Shown here piece after piece: positions 34,070-42,962 of a stretch of 64,000 nt of DNA. How positions within the stretch are numbered: the stretch's first letter is position 1; each line of letters starts with the position of its first letter. Both the position numbers and the translations under genes were made by a program. The notes under the pieces are model-generated. The model worked only from the letters and a program-made list of their open reading frames with translations, did not search any database and was not told the DNA's origin. The DNA comes from JBMHDN01 sp049889355 (lineage in GTDB: Bacteria; Pseudomonadota; Alphaproteobacteria; Puniceispirillales; Puniceispirillaceae), in NCBI GenBank assembly GCA_049889355.1, contig JBMHDN010000046.1, forward strand, positions 24,803 to 88,802, given 5' to 3'.

Positions 34070-34388
34070 AACGCAACCAACTACCCTGATTATTGATATG
34101 ATCTGCCGGTCAGTGACACAGGCAAAAACAACATACCGGTGCTGTGACCTAAAAACCGGTCACCGGTCTTTTGCGATTAGCGTTAATTGAACAGGTCTGT
34201 CAAAGGGTTTTTTCACACCAACTGTCAAAAGCGATAGCCTATCCTGCCAAAGGATAGTCACAGTATTTTATCAATATTGGTTTACAGCGAGGTGCTTAAG
34301 CATTTGCAAGGCTGTTTGAACCAGCTTATATCTGGGGAAGCAAATTTTCATATGATCCCTTTTTTCACTTTACCGGACAGGTTTTGTT
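34070..34388. other. Intergenic regulatory region between TIGR02300-type gene and aroA
   Basis: This 319-bp gap has no gene. On the minus strand TTGACA (34203-34198) and GCTAAT (34181-34176), 16 bases apart, would serve the zinc-ribbon gene; a second TTGACA lies 25 bp further upstream. The resulting leader starts with ACCGG-TGA-CCGGT followed by TTTTT (about 34168-34149), a small hairpin that could attenuate. On the plus strand an aroA promoter lies at 34304-34332. Confidence 0.5.
34304..34332 (+). promoter_or_regulatory. Promoter of aroA-cmk
   Basis: TTGCAA (34304-34309) and TATATC (34327-34332) have a 17-base spacer. Transcription would start near 34339, about 50 nt before the aroA ATG. 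Confidence 0.6.
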
Positions 34389-35732
34389 ATGTCTGACACC
34401 ATTGTTGCCACCCTTACTGCCAAAGCCAGCTCATCTCTCAGCGGCCAAGCTGATATTCCGGGGGATAAATCGGTCTCACACCGCTCTCTTATCCTCGGCG
34501 GCATGGCGATTGGCACAACACGCGTCACCGGCTTGTTAGAAGGTGAAGATGTGCTTTCAACCTTGGGCGCTATGCGCGGGTTGGGTGTGAAGATTGACAG
34601 ACCTGCCCCTGGCGAAGTGATTATTGAGGGGGTTGGGATGCATGGCTTTACCGCCCCAACTGAGCCGCTTGATTTAGGCAATGCGGGTACAGGTGTGCGG
34701 CTTTTGATGGGGGCAGTCGCCGGTCAGGATATGGCGGTGACCTTCATCGGGGATGCGTCCTTGTCCAAACGGCCTATGCGCCGGATTACAGACCCATTAA
34801 AGCTGATGGGCGCCGGCATTGCAGATCGCGATGGTATGCTGCCTGTTACCATCACCGGTTCAGCTACGCCGCTGAGTGTACGCTATGACTCGCCTGTTGC
34901 CTCTGCCCAGATCAAATCAGCGGTATTGCTGGCTGGTTTAAATGCCAGAGGCCAGACGATTGTAAGCGAGCCAGCTATCTCACGCGATCATACAGAATCT
35001 ATGTTGCGCCATTTTGGTGCCAATGTAGTACAAGAAACAGATCCTGAAACAGGACGCCATATTGTTACACTTACCGGTGAGGCGACCTTAAAAGCGGCAG
35101 ATATCGCTGTGCCGCGCGACCCCTCTTCTGCTGCTTTTGCCATTGTGGCCGCACTGATAACCAAAGGCAGTGATATCACCCTGCCTGGCATTGCCATGAA
35201 CCCGCAACGCACTGGCCTGTTCACCACTTTAATTGAGATGGGCGGCGATATTTCATTTGATAATGAACGCCTGGAAGGCGGCGAGCATGTGGCTGATATC
35301 CGCGTCAAATCCAGCGATTTAAAAGGGGTGAGCGTACCGGCAGAGCGCGCTGTATCCATGATCGATGAATATCCGATTTTATCTATTGCAGCGGCGATGG
35401 CAGAGGGTCAAACACAAATGACAGGCGTCGCTGAATTGCGAGTCAAAGAGACAGATCGCATTGCGGTAATGGCAGAGGGCCTGCGCCGCAATGGCATCAC
35501 CGCTGATGAAACAGAAGACAGCCTGACCATCACCGGTATTGGCAATAGCGATCACACCATCCCTGGCGGGCTGAGCATTGACAGCTGCCATGATCACCGG
35601 ATTGCCATGTCCTTTTTAACCCTTGGGCTGGTTGCAGATGAAGCGATTACGGTGGAAGGGGCTGAGACGATTGCCACCAGCTTCCCGCAATTTACCAGCC
35701 TGATGCGCGGGCTGGGTGCTGATATCAGCTAA
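34389..35732 (+). CDS. aroA: 3-phosphoshikimate 1-carboxyvinyltransferase (EPSP synthase)
   Basis: It joins shikimate 3-phosphate and phosphoenolpyruvate in chorismate synthesis. The 447-residue protein has PGDKSVSHRSLILG, LGNAGTGVRLLMG, SKRPMRRI, SAQIKSAVLLAGL, DEYPILSIAAA, RVKETDRI and CHDHRIAMS. The PEP loop keeps Gly in GNAGTG, unlike the Ala of glyphosate-tolerant CP4-type enzymes, although the overall sequence is of the alphaproteobacterial type. It is followed 24 bp later by cmk, in the common aroA-cmk-rpsA order. Confidence 0.96.
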   Translation: MSDTIVATLTAKASSSLSGQADIPGDKSVSHRSLILGGMAIGTTRVTGLLEGEDVLSTLGAMRGLGVKIDRPAPGEVIIEGVGMHGFTAPTEPLDLGNAGTGVRLLMGAVAGQDMAVTFIGDASLSKRPMRRITDPLKLMGAGIADRDGMLPVTITGSATPLSVRYDSPVASAQIKSAVLLAGLNARGQTIVSEPAISRDHTESMLRHFGANVVQETDPETGRHIVTLTGEATLKAADIAVPRDPSSAAFAIVAALITKGSDITLPGIAMNPQRTGLFTTLIEMGGDISFDNERLEGGEHVADIRVKSSDLKGVSVPAERAVSMIDEYPILSIAAAMAEGQTQMTGVAELRVKETDRIAVMAEGLRRNGITADETEDSLTITGIGNSDHTIPGGLSIDSCHDHRIAMSFLTLGLVADEAITVEGAETIATSFPQFTSLMRGLGADIS

Positions 35733-35756
35733 CTGGTTTACGAAAAGAGAGCCCTG

Positions 35757-36410
35757 ATGAACATGTCCAAACCTGTTCAGACCATCGCTATTGATGGCAC
35801 AGCTGCCTCTGGTAAGGGCACACTTGCCAAAGCATTGGCTACCCATCTTGGGTTTGATTATCTAGATACAGGCAAGCTCTACCGCGCGGTCGGACTGGCC
35901 GCTCTGGAGGCAGGCTTGATGCTGGAAGCGAGCGAAGAAGCAGAAATTGCAGCTTTGGCCCGTGCATTAGAATTGCCGGTGCAAGACAACAAAGCGTTAC
36001 ATGAAGAACAGACCGCACATGCCGCATCAGTGGTGGCGGCGATGGCAGAGGTACGGACTGCCTTATTGGCCCGCCAGCGCGATTTTGCCGCGAACCCGCC
36101 AGGCGGCAAAGGGGCTGTCTTGGATGGCCGTGATATCGGCACGGTTATTCTGCCAGATGCAGATATTAAATTTTATGTGGATGCACGCGCAAAAGTGCGC
36201 GCCGAACGCCGTTTCATGGAATTGAGCGGACGCGGCGAGGTGATCACCCGAGAACAGGTGCTTGCCGATATCCAAAGCCGCGATGCACGCGACAAAAACA
36301 GGCCTGTTGCCCCGCTAAAACCCGCAGAAAATGCGATTTTAGTTGACTCTTCAGACAAGAATGCCCAAACAGTCCTCTCAGAGGTGTTGAGCAAGCTTCA
36401 AGACCGCTGA
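35757..36410 (+). CDS. cmk: Cytidylate kinase
   Basis: It phosphorylates CMP and dCMP. The P-loop IDGTAASGKGTLAKALA (about 11-27; Ala-Ala replaces the usual Pro-Ala-Gly context), the LDTGKLYRAVGLAAL motif, and LDGRDIGTVILPDADIKFYVDA with ARAKVRAERR are the family hallmarks. The length of 217 residues is normal. It is probably co-transcribed with aroA. The 219-bp gap to rpsA suggests a separate rpsA leader or promoter. Confidence 0.95.
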   Translation: MNMSKPVQTIAIDGTAASGKGTLAKALATHLGFDYLDTGKLYRAVGLAALEAGLMLEASEEAEIAALARALELPVQDNKALHEEQTAHAASVVAAMAEVRTALLARQRDFAANPPGGKGAVLDGRDIGTVILPDADIKFYVDARAKVRAERRFMELSGRGEVITREQVLADIQSRDARDKNRPVAPLKPAENAILVDSSDKNAQTVLSEVLSKLQDR

Positions 36411-36629
36411 AACTCTGAATAATCGCAGATGTTCTGAGACTGTGATTGTTCTTATTTAAACCGGAACGCTGGAACGTTTTAGCCCCGGACATATACCAGG
36501 TTCAGCTGGCCTTCATGGCTTGCTCTTCTCAGATGAACCTGACACCTGAACCAGCCAGGTGATAAAGACCCGCCAATAATCATATTCAGGTGCTGTCTTT
36601 GACTTTTGGGGTATTCACTGGAGATAAAC

Positions 36630-38351
36630 TTGGCTTCAAATGCAAGTGATGTGGCAGGCGCCACAGCCGAAAATTTTAGCGATCTGCTGGCTGAAAGCTT
36701 TGCAGAGAACACAACTGTTGAAGGCAGCGTCGTACGCGGCTTTGTCATCAATCTTGAAGGTGATCACGTCATCATTGATGTGGGCCTGAAATCAGAGGGC
36801 CGTGTGCCACTCAAAGAATTCGCCGCACCAGGTCAAGACCCGGAAATTGCGATTGGCGATACTGTAGAAGTTTTTGTAGAGCGGATGGAAGACCGCGAAG
36901 GCCAGGCTGTACTCAGCCGTGAGAAGGCCCGTCGCGAAGAAGCTTGGGTTGTTCTGGAAAATGCCTTTGAAGCACAAGAGCGTGTTACAGGTGTTATCTT
37001 TGGCCGCGTAAAAGGTGGCTTCACTGTTGACCTGTCAGGTGCAACGGCCTTCCTGCCAGGCTCTCAGGTAGATATCCGCCCTGTGCATGATGTGGGCGCG
37101 CTGATGGGCACACCTCAGCCATTCCAAATCCTGAAAATCGACCGCCGCCGTGGCAATATCGTTGTCTCACGCCGCGCTGTTCTGGAAGAATCCAGAGCCG
37201 AAGCCCGCTCTGAGCTGGTCTCAAACCTCTCAGAAGGTCAAATCCTGCAAGGTGTGGTCAAGAACATCACCGATTATGGTGCGTTCGTTGATCTGGGCGG
37301 TGTTGACGGCCTGCTGCATGTCACTGACATTGCATGGCGCCGTATCAACCATCCATCAGAAGCCCTGACTGTGGGCCAGACTGTGGATGTTCAGGTTATC
37401 CGCTTTAACCAGGAAACCCAGCGTATTTCCCTTGGTATGAAGCAGCTGCAGGCAGACCCATGGTCAACCGCTGCTGAGAAATACCAGAAGGGTGTCAAGC
37501 TGACTGGCCGCGTGACCAACATCACCGATTACGGCGCTTTTGTTGAGCTGGATGATGGTGTTGAAGGTCTGGTCCATGTGTCTGAAATGAGCTGGACAAA
37601 GAAGAATGTTCACCCAGGCAAGTTTGTTTCAACCAGCCAGGAAATCGAAGTGATGGTCCTGGATGTAGATATGACCAAGCGTCGTATCTCACTGGGTCTC
37701 AAGCAGTGCACAACCAACCCTTGGGAAAGCTTCCAGAGCACCTATCAGGTTGGCTCAACTGTTGAAGGTGAAATCCGCAATATCACTGAATTCGGCCTGT
37801 TTGTGGGTCTGACAGAAGATATTGACGGTCTGGTGCATCTGTCTGACATCTCATGGGAGATGAGCGGCGAAGCAGCACTGGAAGGCTTCAATAAAGGTGA
37901 TATGGTAACCGCCAAGATTCTGGATATTGATCTGGATAAAGAGCGCGTTTCACTGGGCATCAAGCAGCTGGGTGAAGACCCGATTGCAGGCGCATTGAGC
38001 GGCGTGAAGAAGGGCGAGACTGTTACTTGCACCATCACCGCTGTGACCGAACAAGGTCTGGAAGTGAAGGTCGGCGACTCTCTGTCTGGCTTTATCCGCC
38101 GCGGCGATCTGGCCCGCGACCGGGCAGACCAGCGCACTGAGCGTTTTGCTGTGGATGAGAAAGTGGATGCACAAATCACTTCTATCGACAACAAATCTGG
38201 CAAGCTGAACCTGTCAATCAAGGCCCGCGAAATCTCAGAAGAGAAGCAGGCAATGGCTGATTTTGGTTCATCTGACAGCGGTGCCAGCCTTGGTGATATC
38301 CTGGGTGCGGCGCTGGCCAAAAAAGAAGATTCAGACAAGTCTGACGCCTAA
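36630..38351 (+). CDS. rpsA: 30S ribosomal protein S1
   Basis: The mRNA-binding S1 protein of the small subunit. Six S1 domains run in order over 573 residues; the central repeats show the GFFVDLGG-like cores NITDYGAFVDLGGVDGLLHVTDIAW and NITDYGAFVELDDGVEGLVHVSEMSW, and the last domains are more divergent (ITAVTEQGLEVKVGDSLSGFI). The start is best read as TTG 36630 (MASNASDVAG), with GGAG seven bases upstream; this gives the usual alphaproteobacterial N-terminus, while TTG 36606 adds eight unmatched residues. TTG in so highly expressed a gene is unusual. Confidence 0.95.
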   Translation: MASNASDVAGATAENFSDLLAESFAENTTVEGSVVRGFVINLEGDHVIIDVGLKSEGRVPLKEFAAPGQDPEIAIGDTVEVFVERMEDREGQAVLSREKARREEAWVVLENAFEAQERVTGVIFGRVKGGFTVDLSGATAFLPGSQVDIRPVHDVGALMGTPQPFQILKIDRRRGNIVVSRRAVLEESRAEARSELVSNLSEGQILQGVVKNITDYGAFVDLGGVDGLLHVTDIAWRRINHPSEALTVGQTVDVQVIRFNQETQRISLGMKQLQADPWSTAAEKYQKGVKLTGRVTNITDYGAFVELDDGVEGLVHVSEMSWTKKNVHPGKFVSTSQEIEVMVLDVDMTKRRISLGLKQCTTNPWESFQSTYQVGSTVEGEIRNITEFGLFVGLTEDIDGLVHLSDISWEMSGEAALEGFNKGDMVTAKILDIDLDKERVSLGIKQLGEDPIAGALSGVKKGETVTCTITAVTEQGLEVKVGDSLSGFIRRGDLARDRADQRTERFAVDEKVDAQITSIDNKSGKLNLSIKAREISEEKQAMADFGSSDSGASLGDILGAALAKKEDSDKSDA

Positions 38352-38382
38352 TTTTACAAGGCGCCTATCTGACATTTATAAG

Positions 38383-38414
38383 AAGGCCAGCTGTGATGCT
38401 GGCCTTTTTCTTTT
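38383..38414 (+). terminator. Intrinsic terminator of rpsA
   Basis: AAGGCCAGC-TGTGAT-GCTGGCCTT (38383-38406) is a perfect 9-bp hairpin followed by TTTCTTTT. Confidence 0.92.
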
Positions 38415-38512
38415 GTGCAAGCTGGTTAGATCAGACCATGCGGCGCTGTCTGATTTGGCTGAAAATTGAAGCAAACACACCTATTACAGCCAGATTTAAG
38501 CGGTTTGTGATA

Positions 38513-38541
38513 TTGACAGAAACAGCTTTGAGCGACATCAT
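38513..38541 (+). promoter_or_regulatory. Promoter of the ihfB-lapA-trpF operon
   Basis: A consensus TTGACA (38513-38518) and CATCAT (38536-38541) are 17 bases apart, 33 bp before the ihfB start. Confidence 0.65.
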
Positions 38542-38573
38542 AAAAGCCTGATTGGTATAGGCGGAGAAGCAGG

Positions 38574-38855
38574 ATGACCAAATCTGAGTTGATCGCCAGA
38601 CTGGCTGCACAAAATCCGGATCTCTATCACCGTGATATTGAACGGCTTGTGCACACATTTTTTGATACAATCGTCGAAGCTCTGGAAGATGGTGATCGCG
38701 TTGAATTGCGCGGTTTTGGGACTTTTTCCACCCGCACGCATCAGGCCCGCCAAGGCCGCAATCCACGTACCGGCGAATCAGTGGCAGTCGCTGAAAAAAC
38801 AGTCCCATTTTTCAAAATGGGTAAGGCAATGCGTGAACGGCTGAATCGCAGCTAA
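38574..38855 (+). CDS. ihfB: Integration host factor subunit beta
   Basis: A 93-residue nucleoid protein that bends DNA as a heterodimer with IhfA. The HU/IHF fold is clear: TKSELIARLAAQNPDL helix, GDRVELRGFGTFSTR, then the DNA-binding arm RQGRNPRTGESVAVAEKTVPFFKMGKAMRERLN, with the Pro of NPRTG that intercalates. MTKSEL and the sequence favour beta over HU. GGAGAAGCAGG precedes the ATG. Its position right after rpsA is conserved in proteobacteria. Confidence 0.95.
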   Translation: MTKSELIARLAAQNPDLYHRDIERLVHTFFDTIVEALEDGDRVELRGFGTFSTRTHQARQGRNPRTGESVAVAEKTVPFFKMGKAMRERLNRS

Positions 38856-38857
38856 AC

Positions 38858-39196
38858 ATGTCTGCGGCTGGCTCTTCTTTATCCTGGGTAGGACGTGTCA
38901 TCTGGCTGTTCTTAACCCTTATATTGCTTTTTTTAATCGCCTCTTTTGCCAGCTCTAATCAAGATATCATCCAGCTTGGCATCTGGCCTTTTGATGGCCA
39001 GCTTAGCCTGCCTGTCTGGGTTGCGGTATCATCTGCGCTCGCCATTGGCACTTTATTTGGGGCCTTTATGGTCTGGCTGTCTGTTTTGCGCTTGCGCGCA
39101 CGGCTCTGGCAAGAAGAGCGCAAAAGCATTCAAATAAAAAAGAAATTGGCTGCTTTAGAAAGCGTTGAAGAGGAAACAGGGCGCGATGCAGGCTGA
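38858..39196 (+). CDS. LapA-domain (DUF1049) membrane protein
   Basis: A 112-residue protein with two membrane helices, about 11-31 (VIWLFLTLILLFLIASFASSN) and about 48-72 (LPVWVAVSSALAIGTLFGAFM), and a basic coiled C-terminus (LRARLWQEERKSIQIKKKLAAL). The SSNQDIIQLGIWPF stretch between them is typical of the domain. In E. coli the related LapA works with LapB in LPS regulation; a lapB gene is not seen here. It lies two bases after ihfB and overlaps trpF by 11 bases, so translation is coupled. Confidence 0.88.
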   Translation: MSAAGSSLSWVGRVIWLFLTLILLFLIASFASSNQDIIQLGIWPFDGQLSLPVWVAVSSALAIGTLFGAFMVWLSVLRLRARLWQEERKSIQIKKKLAALESVEEETGRDAG

Positions 39197-39830
39197 TATC
39201 GCTGTTAAAATATGTGGGCTTTCAACAGCTGAGGATCTGAAGGTATGCACAACAGCAGGTGCCGATTTCGTCGGGCTTGTCTTTTTCGAGAAATCACCAC
39301 GCCATCTCAGCTTTGAGGCCGCAGCTGCACTGGCAGATGCCCGCACTGAGGCTTCACCGCAATTTGTTGCCTTGTCCGTGGATGCAGATGATGGGTTGAT
39401 GGCGGATATCATCGCTTCTGCGAGACCAGATATGCTGCAATTACATGGCAGTGAAACCCCAGAAGACGCAGATGCGCTCAGACAGCGTTATGGCCTGCCT
39501 GTGATGAAGGTCCAGCGTGTGTCTGAACCTGGCGATATCGCATCGAGCCTTCGATTTACACCTTATGTGGACTGGTTGTTATTTGATGCGGCGGCAGCTG
39601 GCCCTCTGCCAGGGGGGACAGGCCACCAATTTAATTGGCATTGGCTGGCACAGTTTGAATCAGACCTGCCTTATATGCTTGCTGGCGGGCTGGATCCGAC
39701 AAATGTACAGGACGCGATCAGGCTGAGTGGGACCAAGGCAGTGGACGTCTCGTCTGGGGTTGAAAAAAACCGCGGTAAAAAGGACGCAACGCGCATTCAG
39801 GCCTTTGTCACTGCCGCGAAAATGCGCTAG
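39186..39830 (+). CDS. trpF: Phosphoribosylanthranilate isomerase
   Basis: Third step of tryptophan synthesis. The beta/alpha-barrel enzyme begins VKICGL (catalytic Cys10), then AGADFVGLVFFEKSPRHLS, LQLHGSETPED, LLFDAAAAGPLPGGTGHQFNW (general acid Asp) and LAGGLDPTNVQDAI for phosphate binding. ATG 39186 inside the end of lapA gives the usual start; ATG 39165 would add seven residues. The gene is monofunctional, not fused to trpC. Operon order trpF-trpB-trpA is standard in alphaproteobacteria. Confidence 0.94.
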   Translation: MQADIAVKICGLSTAEDLKVCTTAGADFVGLVFFEKSPRHLSFEAAAALADARTEASPQFVALSVDADDGLMADIIASARPDMLQLHGSETPEDADALRQRYGLPVMKVQRVSEPGDIASSLRFTPYVDWLLFDAAAAGPLPGGTGHQFNWHWLAQFESDLPYMLAGGLDPTNVQDAIRLSGTKAVDVSSGVEKNRGKKDATRIQAFVTAAKMR

Positions 39831-39914
39831 TCTCTTCACACATAATAAAATTTGATTTTTGCGGGATCGGCAAGAAAAGATGCTATTGGCCAGAGCCAAA
39901 TAGCCGGAGCAGTA

Positions 39915-41135
39915 ATGATGACAGGTGTCAATTCTTATCAAAATATGCCAGATGAAAATGGGCGTTTCGGTATCCATGGCGGGCGTTTCGTTGCCGAAAC
40001 ACTTATGCCGCTGATTTTGCAGGTCGAAAAATCTTATCGTGAAGCCCAGAGCGATCCGAGCTTTGCCGCTGAGCTGGCTTATTATCAAAAACATTATATC
40101 GGCCGTCCCTCACCGCTCTATTTCGCCGAAAGGCTGACTGAACATCTGGGTGGGGCAAAGCTCTATTTCAAAAGAGATGAGCTGAACCACACAGGCGCGC
40201 ATAAAATCAATAATGTGCTGGGGCAGGCTTTGCTGGCAAAACGCATGGGCAAGACCAAAATCATTGCCGAAACAGGGGCAGGTCAGCATGGGGTGGCGAC
40301 CGCCACAGCCTGTGCGTTGTTCAATTTGGAATGTGAGGTTTTCATGGGCGCAGAAGATGTGCGCCGCCAAAAGCCAAATGTAGATAGGATGCGCCTCTTG
40401 GGGGCCAAAGTCCATCCAGTGACCTCAGGGACCTCAACCTTGAAAGATGCGATGAATGAGGCCTTGCGCTATTGGGTCGCCAATCCGGAAACCCATTTCT
40501 ATATCATTGGCACTGTTGCTGGCCCGCATCCCTATCCTGAGATGGTCCGCGATTTTCAGTCGGTGATTGGCAGTGAAGCGCGCGAACAAATTTTAGAAGC
40601 AGAAGGGCGTCTGCCAGATGCACTTATCGCCTGTATTGGGGGTGGGTCGAACGCCATGGGGCTGTTCTATCCGTTCTTGAATGATGAAGATGTCCAGATT
40701 TATGGGGTCGAAGCAGCCGGTCATGGCATTGATACAGATGCACATGCAGCCAGCCTGACAGGTGGTGAGCCTGGCGTCCTACATGGCAACCGCACCTATT
40801 TGCTGCAAAATGCAGATGGCCAGATCACCGATGCCCATTCGATTTCAGCGGGTCTGGATTATCCGGGTATCGGGCCAGAACATGCCTGGTTGCATGATAT
40901 TGGCCGGGTGAATTATGTCAGCGCGACAGATGAGGAAGCCCTGGTGCATTTCCAGCTTTGCTCGCGTCTGGAAGGCATTATCCCAGCCCTCGAACCATCA
41001 CATGCGCTGGCCTTTGCATCGCGTCATATTCCGAGCATGGATAAAGATCAAATTGTCATTTTGAATATGTGCGGGCGTGGTGATAAGGATTTGGGCGCGG
41101 TGTTGCCGATGCTCGATGAGCGCGGCTTGTTATAA
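39915..41135 (+). CDS. trpB: Tryptophan synthase subunit beta
   Basis: The PLP subunit that joins indole and serine. At 406 residues it is full length, with NHTGAHKINN (PLP Lys97), the AETGAGQHGVATATACAL glycine-rich region, ACIGGGSNAMGLFYPF for phosphate binding, and GLDYPGIGPEHAWL. ATG 39915 follows GGAG with proper spacing; the longer reading from 39852 adds 21 unrelated residues. Just after its end TGTTATAAAA is repeated 16 bp apart, overlapping the stop. Confidence 0.96.
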   Translation: MMTGVNSYQNMPDENGRFGIHGGRFVAETLMPLILQVEKSYREAQSDPSFAAELAYYQKHYIGRPSPLYFAERLTEHLGGAKLYFKRDELNHTGAHKINNVLGQALLAKRMGKTKIIAETGAGQHGVATATACALFNLECEVFMGAEDVRRQKPNVDRMRLLGAKVHPVTSGTSTLKDAMNEALRYWVANPETHFYIIGTVAGPHPYPEMVRDFQSVIGSEAREQILEAEGRLPDALIACIGGGSNAMGLFYPFLNDEDVQIYGVEAAGHGIDTDAHAASLTGGEPGVLHGNRTYLLQNADGQITDAHSISAGLDYPGIGPEHAWLHDIGRVNYVSATDEEALVHFQLCSRLEGIIPALEPSHALAFASRHIPSMDKDQIVILNMCGRGDKDLGAVLPMLDERGLL

Positions 41136-41175
41136 AAAAGACGTGTTATAAAAGATATTGGTGAAAGCATAAATC

Positions 41176-41991
41176 ATGACAAAGAGACTGGAAGCCGCCT
41201 TTGAACGTGCCAAATCAGAATCACGCGGCGCGCTGGGTATTTTTATCAGCGCCGGCGATCCCCATCCTGAGGTCACACCTGGCTTGATGGATGCGCTGGT
41301 TGAAAATGGCGCAGATTTCATTGAATTAGGCATGCCTTTTTCAGACCCAATGGCAGATGGGCCTGCTATTCAGGCCGCCTCGCTGCGCGCTATCAAAGCA
41401 GGGACCACCCTAGAGAGCACCCTTGCCATAGCACGTGATTTTCGCAGCCGCCACCCAGAGGTGCCGCTGATCTTAATGGGTTATTACAACCCGATTTATA
41501 TCTATGGGAATGACCGGTTTTTAAAAGAAGCAGCAGCAGCAGGTGTTGATGGGTTGATCATTGTTGACTTGCCTGTTGAAGAAGATGACGAGCTATGTCT
41601 GCCTGCCCAAGAGGAAGGGATTGATTTCATCCGGCTTGTGACGCCAACCACACAAGGGGAGCGTCTCAAGCGGGTCCTCGATAGCTCTTCTGGCTTTATT
41701 TATTATGTCGCGGTAGCAGGCATTACCGGCACTAAATCAGCCAGCACCGATTCTATTAAAGAAGCGATGGATCGCATTCATGCGGTGAGTGATTTGCCTG
41801 CTGTTGTGGGCTTTGGTATCCGCACCCCTGAACAGGCCGCCGAGGCTGGCCAGTTCGGGTCTGGTGTTGTGGTCGGTTCTGCGGTTGTTGACATTATCGC
41901 CAAAGGGGCCGATTCTGGGACAGAAGGCGCGACGATCATCCAAGAGGTGGGCGCGTTTTGTGGTAGCCTGTCCGCTGCATTGAAAAAATAG
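41176..41991 (+). CDS. trpA: Tryptophan synthase subunit alpha
   Basis: It cleaves indole-3-glycerol phosphate and channels indole to TrpB. The catalytic Glu50 (DFIELGMPFSDPMADGPAIQ) and Asp61, the PLILMGYYNPIYIYG strand, and IYYVAVAGITGTK with GFGIRTPEQ for phosphate are present. Length 271, as usual. A small hairpin, TCAGGC-AGAAAA-GCCTGA (42004-42021), lies in the gap before accD, with no T tract, so transcription may continue. Confidence 0.96.
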   Translation: MTKRLEAAFERAKSESRGALGIFISAGDPHPEVTPGLMDALVENGADFIELGMPFSDPMADGPAIQAASLRAIKAGTTLESTLAIARDFRSRHPEVPLILMGYYNPIYIYGNDRFLKEAAAAGVDGLIIVDLPVEEDDELCLPAQEEGIDFIRLVTPTTQGERLKRVLDSSSGFIYYVAVAGITGTKSASTDSIKEAMDRIHAVSDLPAVVGFGIRTPEQAAEAGQFGSGVVVGSAVVDIIAKGADSGTEGATIIQEVGAFCGSLSAALKK

Positions 41992-42066
41992 CCAAAAGAT
42001 GTATCAGGCAGAAAAGCCTGACATAAGATATCTGAAGTTAGAACTAAGCTAGGTGAGGTAGAAGAG

Positions 42067-42942
42067 ATGAACTGGTTAACCAACGCCGTCCTGCCAAAAA
42101 TCAAGGCCCTTGTTCAAACAAATGACGTGCCTGATAACCTCTGGGTAAAATGTAAGCCATGCGGGCAGATGATCTTTCACAAAGATTATAAAGAAAGCTA
42201 TCATGTTTGCTCAAATTGTAGCCATCACGCGCCGCTGCCGCCTGAATTGCGTTTTGAGATGCTGTTTGATGCAGGCACCATGCAGGCCATTTCTGTAGCT
42301 GAACAGATGACGGACCCGCTGAAATTCAAAGATAGCAAAAAATATACTGACCGGCTGAGAGATACACGCGCCAAAACCGGTACGCATGAAGCCATTCAGG
42401 TGGCCTCTGGTTTGATTAAAGGCCAGAAATCAGTCATTGCCGCTTTTGATTTCCGCTTTATGGGCGGGTCAATGGGCCGCCATGTCGGCGATGCGATCTT
42501 AGCCGCAGCAGACACCGCGATTGACCAAAAAGCAGCCCTTATTTTAGTGCCGTCAAGTGGTGGTGCGCGCATGCAAGAGGGTATTTTATCACTGATGCAA
42601 TTGCCGCGTACCATCATTGCCGTTGAGCGGGTACAAGAAGCAGGCCTGCCTTATATTGTCTTGCTGACACATCCAACCACAGGCGGCGTCACCGCTTCAT
42701 TTGCGATGTTAGGTGATATCCAGCTTGCTGAACCAAGTGCGATTATCGGTTTTGCCGGACGGCGGGTTATCGAAGAGACCGTGCGTGAGAAATTGCCAGA
42801 AGATTTCCAGACTGCTGAATATCTGCAGGAACATGGGATGGTCGATGCGGTGGTTGGCCGGCCTGACCAACGTGATACGCTGGCAAATCTTATTTCGATG
42901 ATGACCGAGCGTTCAGCCTCTGCCCCTTTGGCAGCTGAATAG
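42067..42942 (+). CDS. accD: Acetyl-CoA carboxylase carboxyltransferase subunit beta
   Basis: With AccA it transfers CO2 from biotin to acetyl-CoA, the first step of fatty acid synthesis. The N-terminal zinc ribbon has Cys29, Cys32, Cys48 and Cys51. The carboxylase core includes FDFRFMGGSMGRHVGDAI, LVPSSGGARMQEGILSLMQL, TTGGVTASFAMLGD and GFAGRRVIEETVREKLPE. The 291-residue length is normal. The trpA-accD-folC order is common in proteobacteria; accA is not present. Confidence 0.97.
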   Translation: MNWLTNAVLPKIKALVQTNDVPDNLWVKCKPCGQMIFHKDYKESYHVCSNCSHHAPLPPELRFEMLFDAGTMQAISVAEQMTDPLKFKDSKKYTDRLRDTRAKTGTHEAIQVASGLIKGQKSVIAAFDFRFMGGSMGRHVGDAILAAADTAIDQKAALILVPSSGGARMQEGILSLMQLPRTIIAVERVQEAGLPYIVLLTHPTTGGVTASFAMLGDIQLAEPSAIIGFAGRRVIEETVREKLPEDFQTAEYLQEHGMVDAVVGRPDQRDTLANLISMMTERSASAPLAAE

Positions 42943-42962
42943 GCGCAAAAGGCCGTAAATTC

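Noticed and set aside
36455..36490. General-stress (EcfG-type) GGAAC promoter before rpsA
   Set aside because: GGAACG occurs twice close together but no GTT-type -10 lies 16-17 bases downstream.
42004..42021. Terminator between trpA and accD
   Set aside because: The hairpin TCAGGC/GCCTGA has no T tract and the accD gene has no obvious own promoter, so it is better seen as an intercistronic hairpin.
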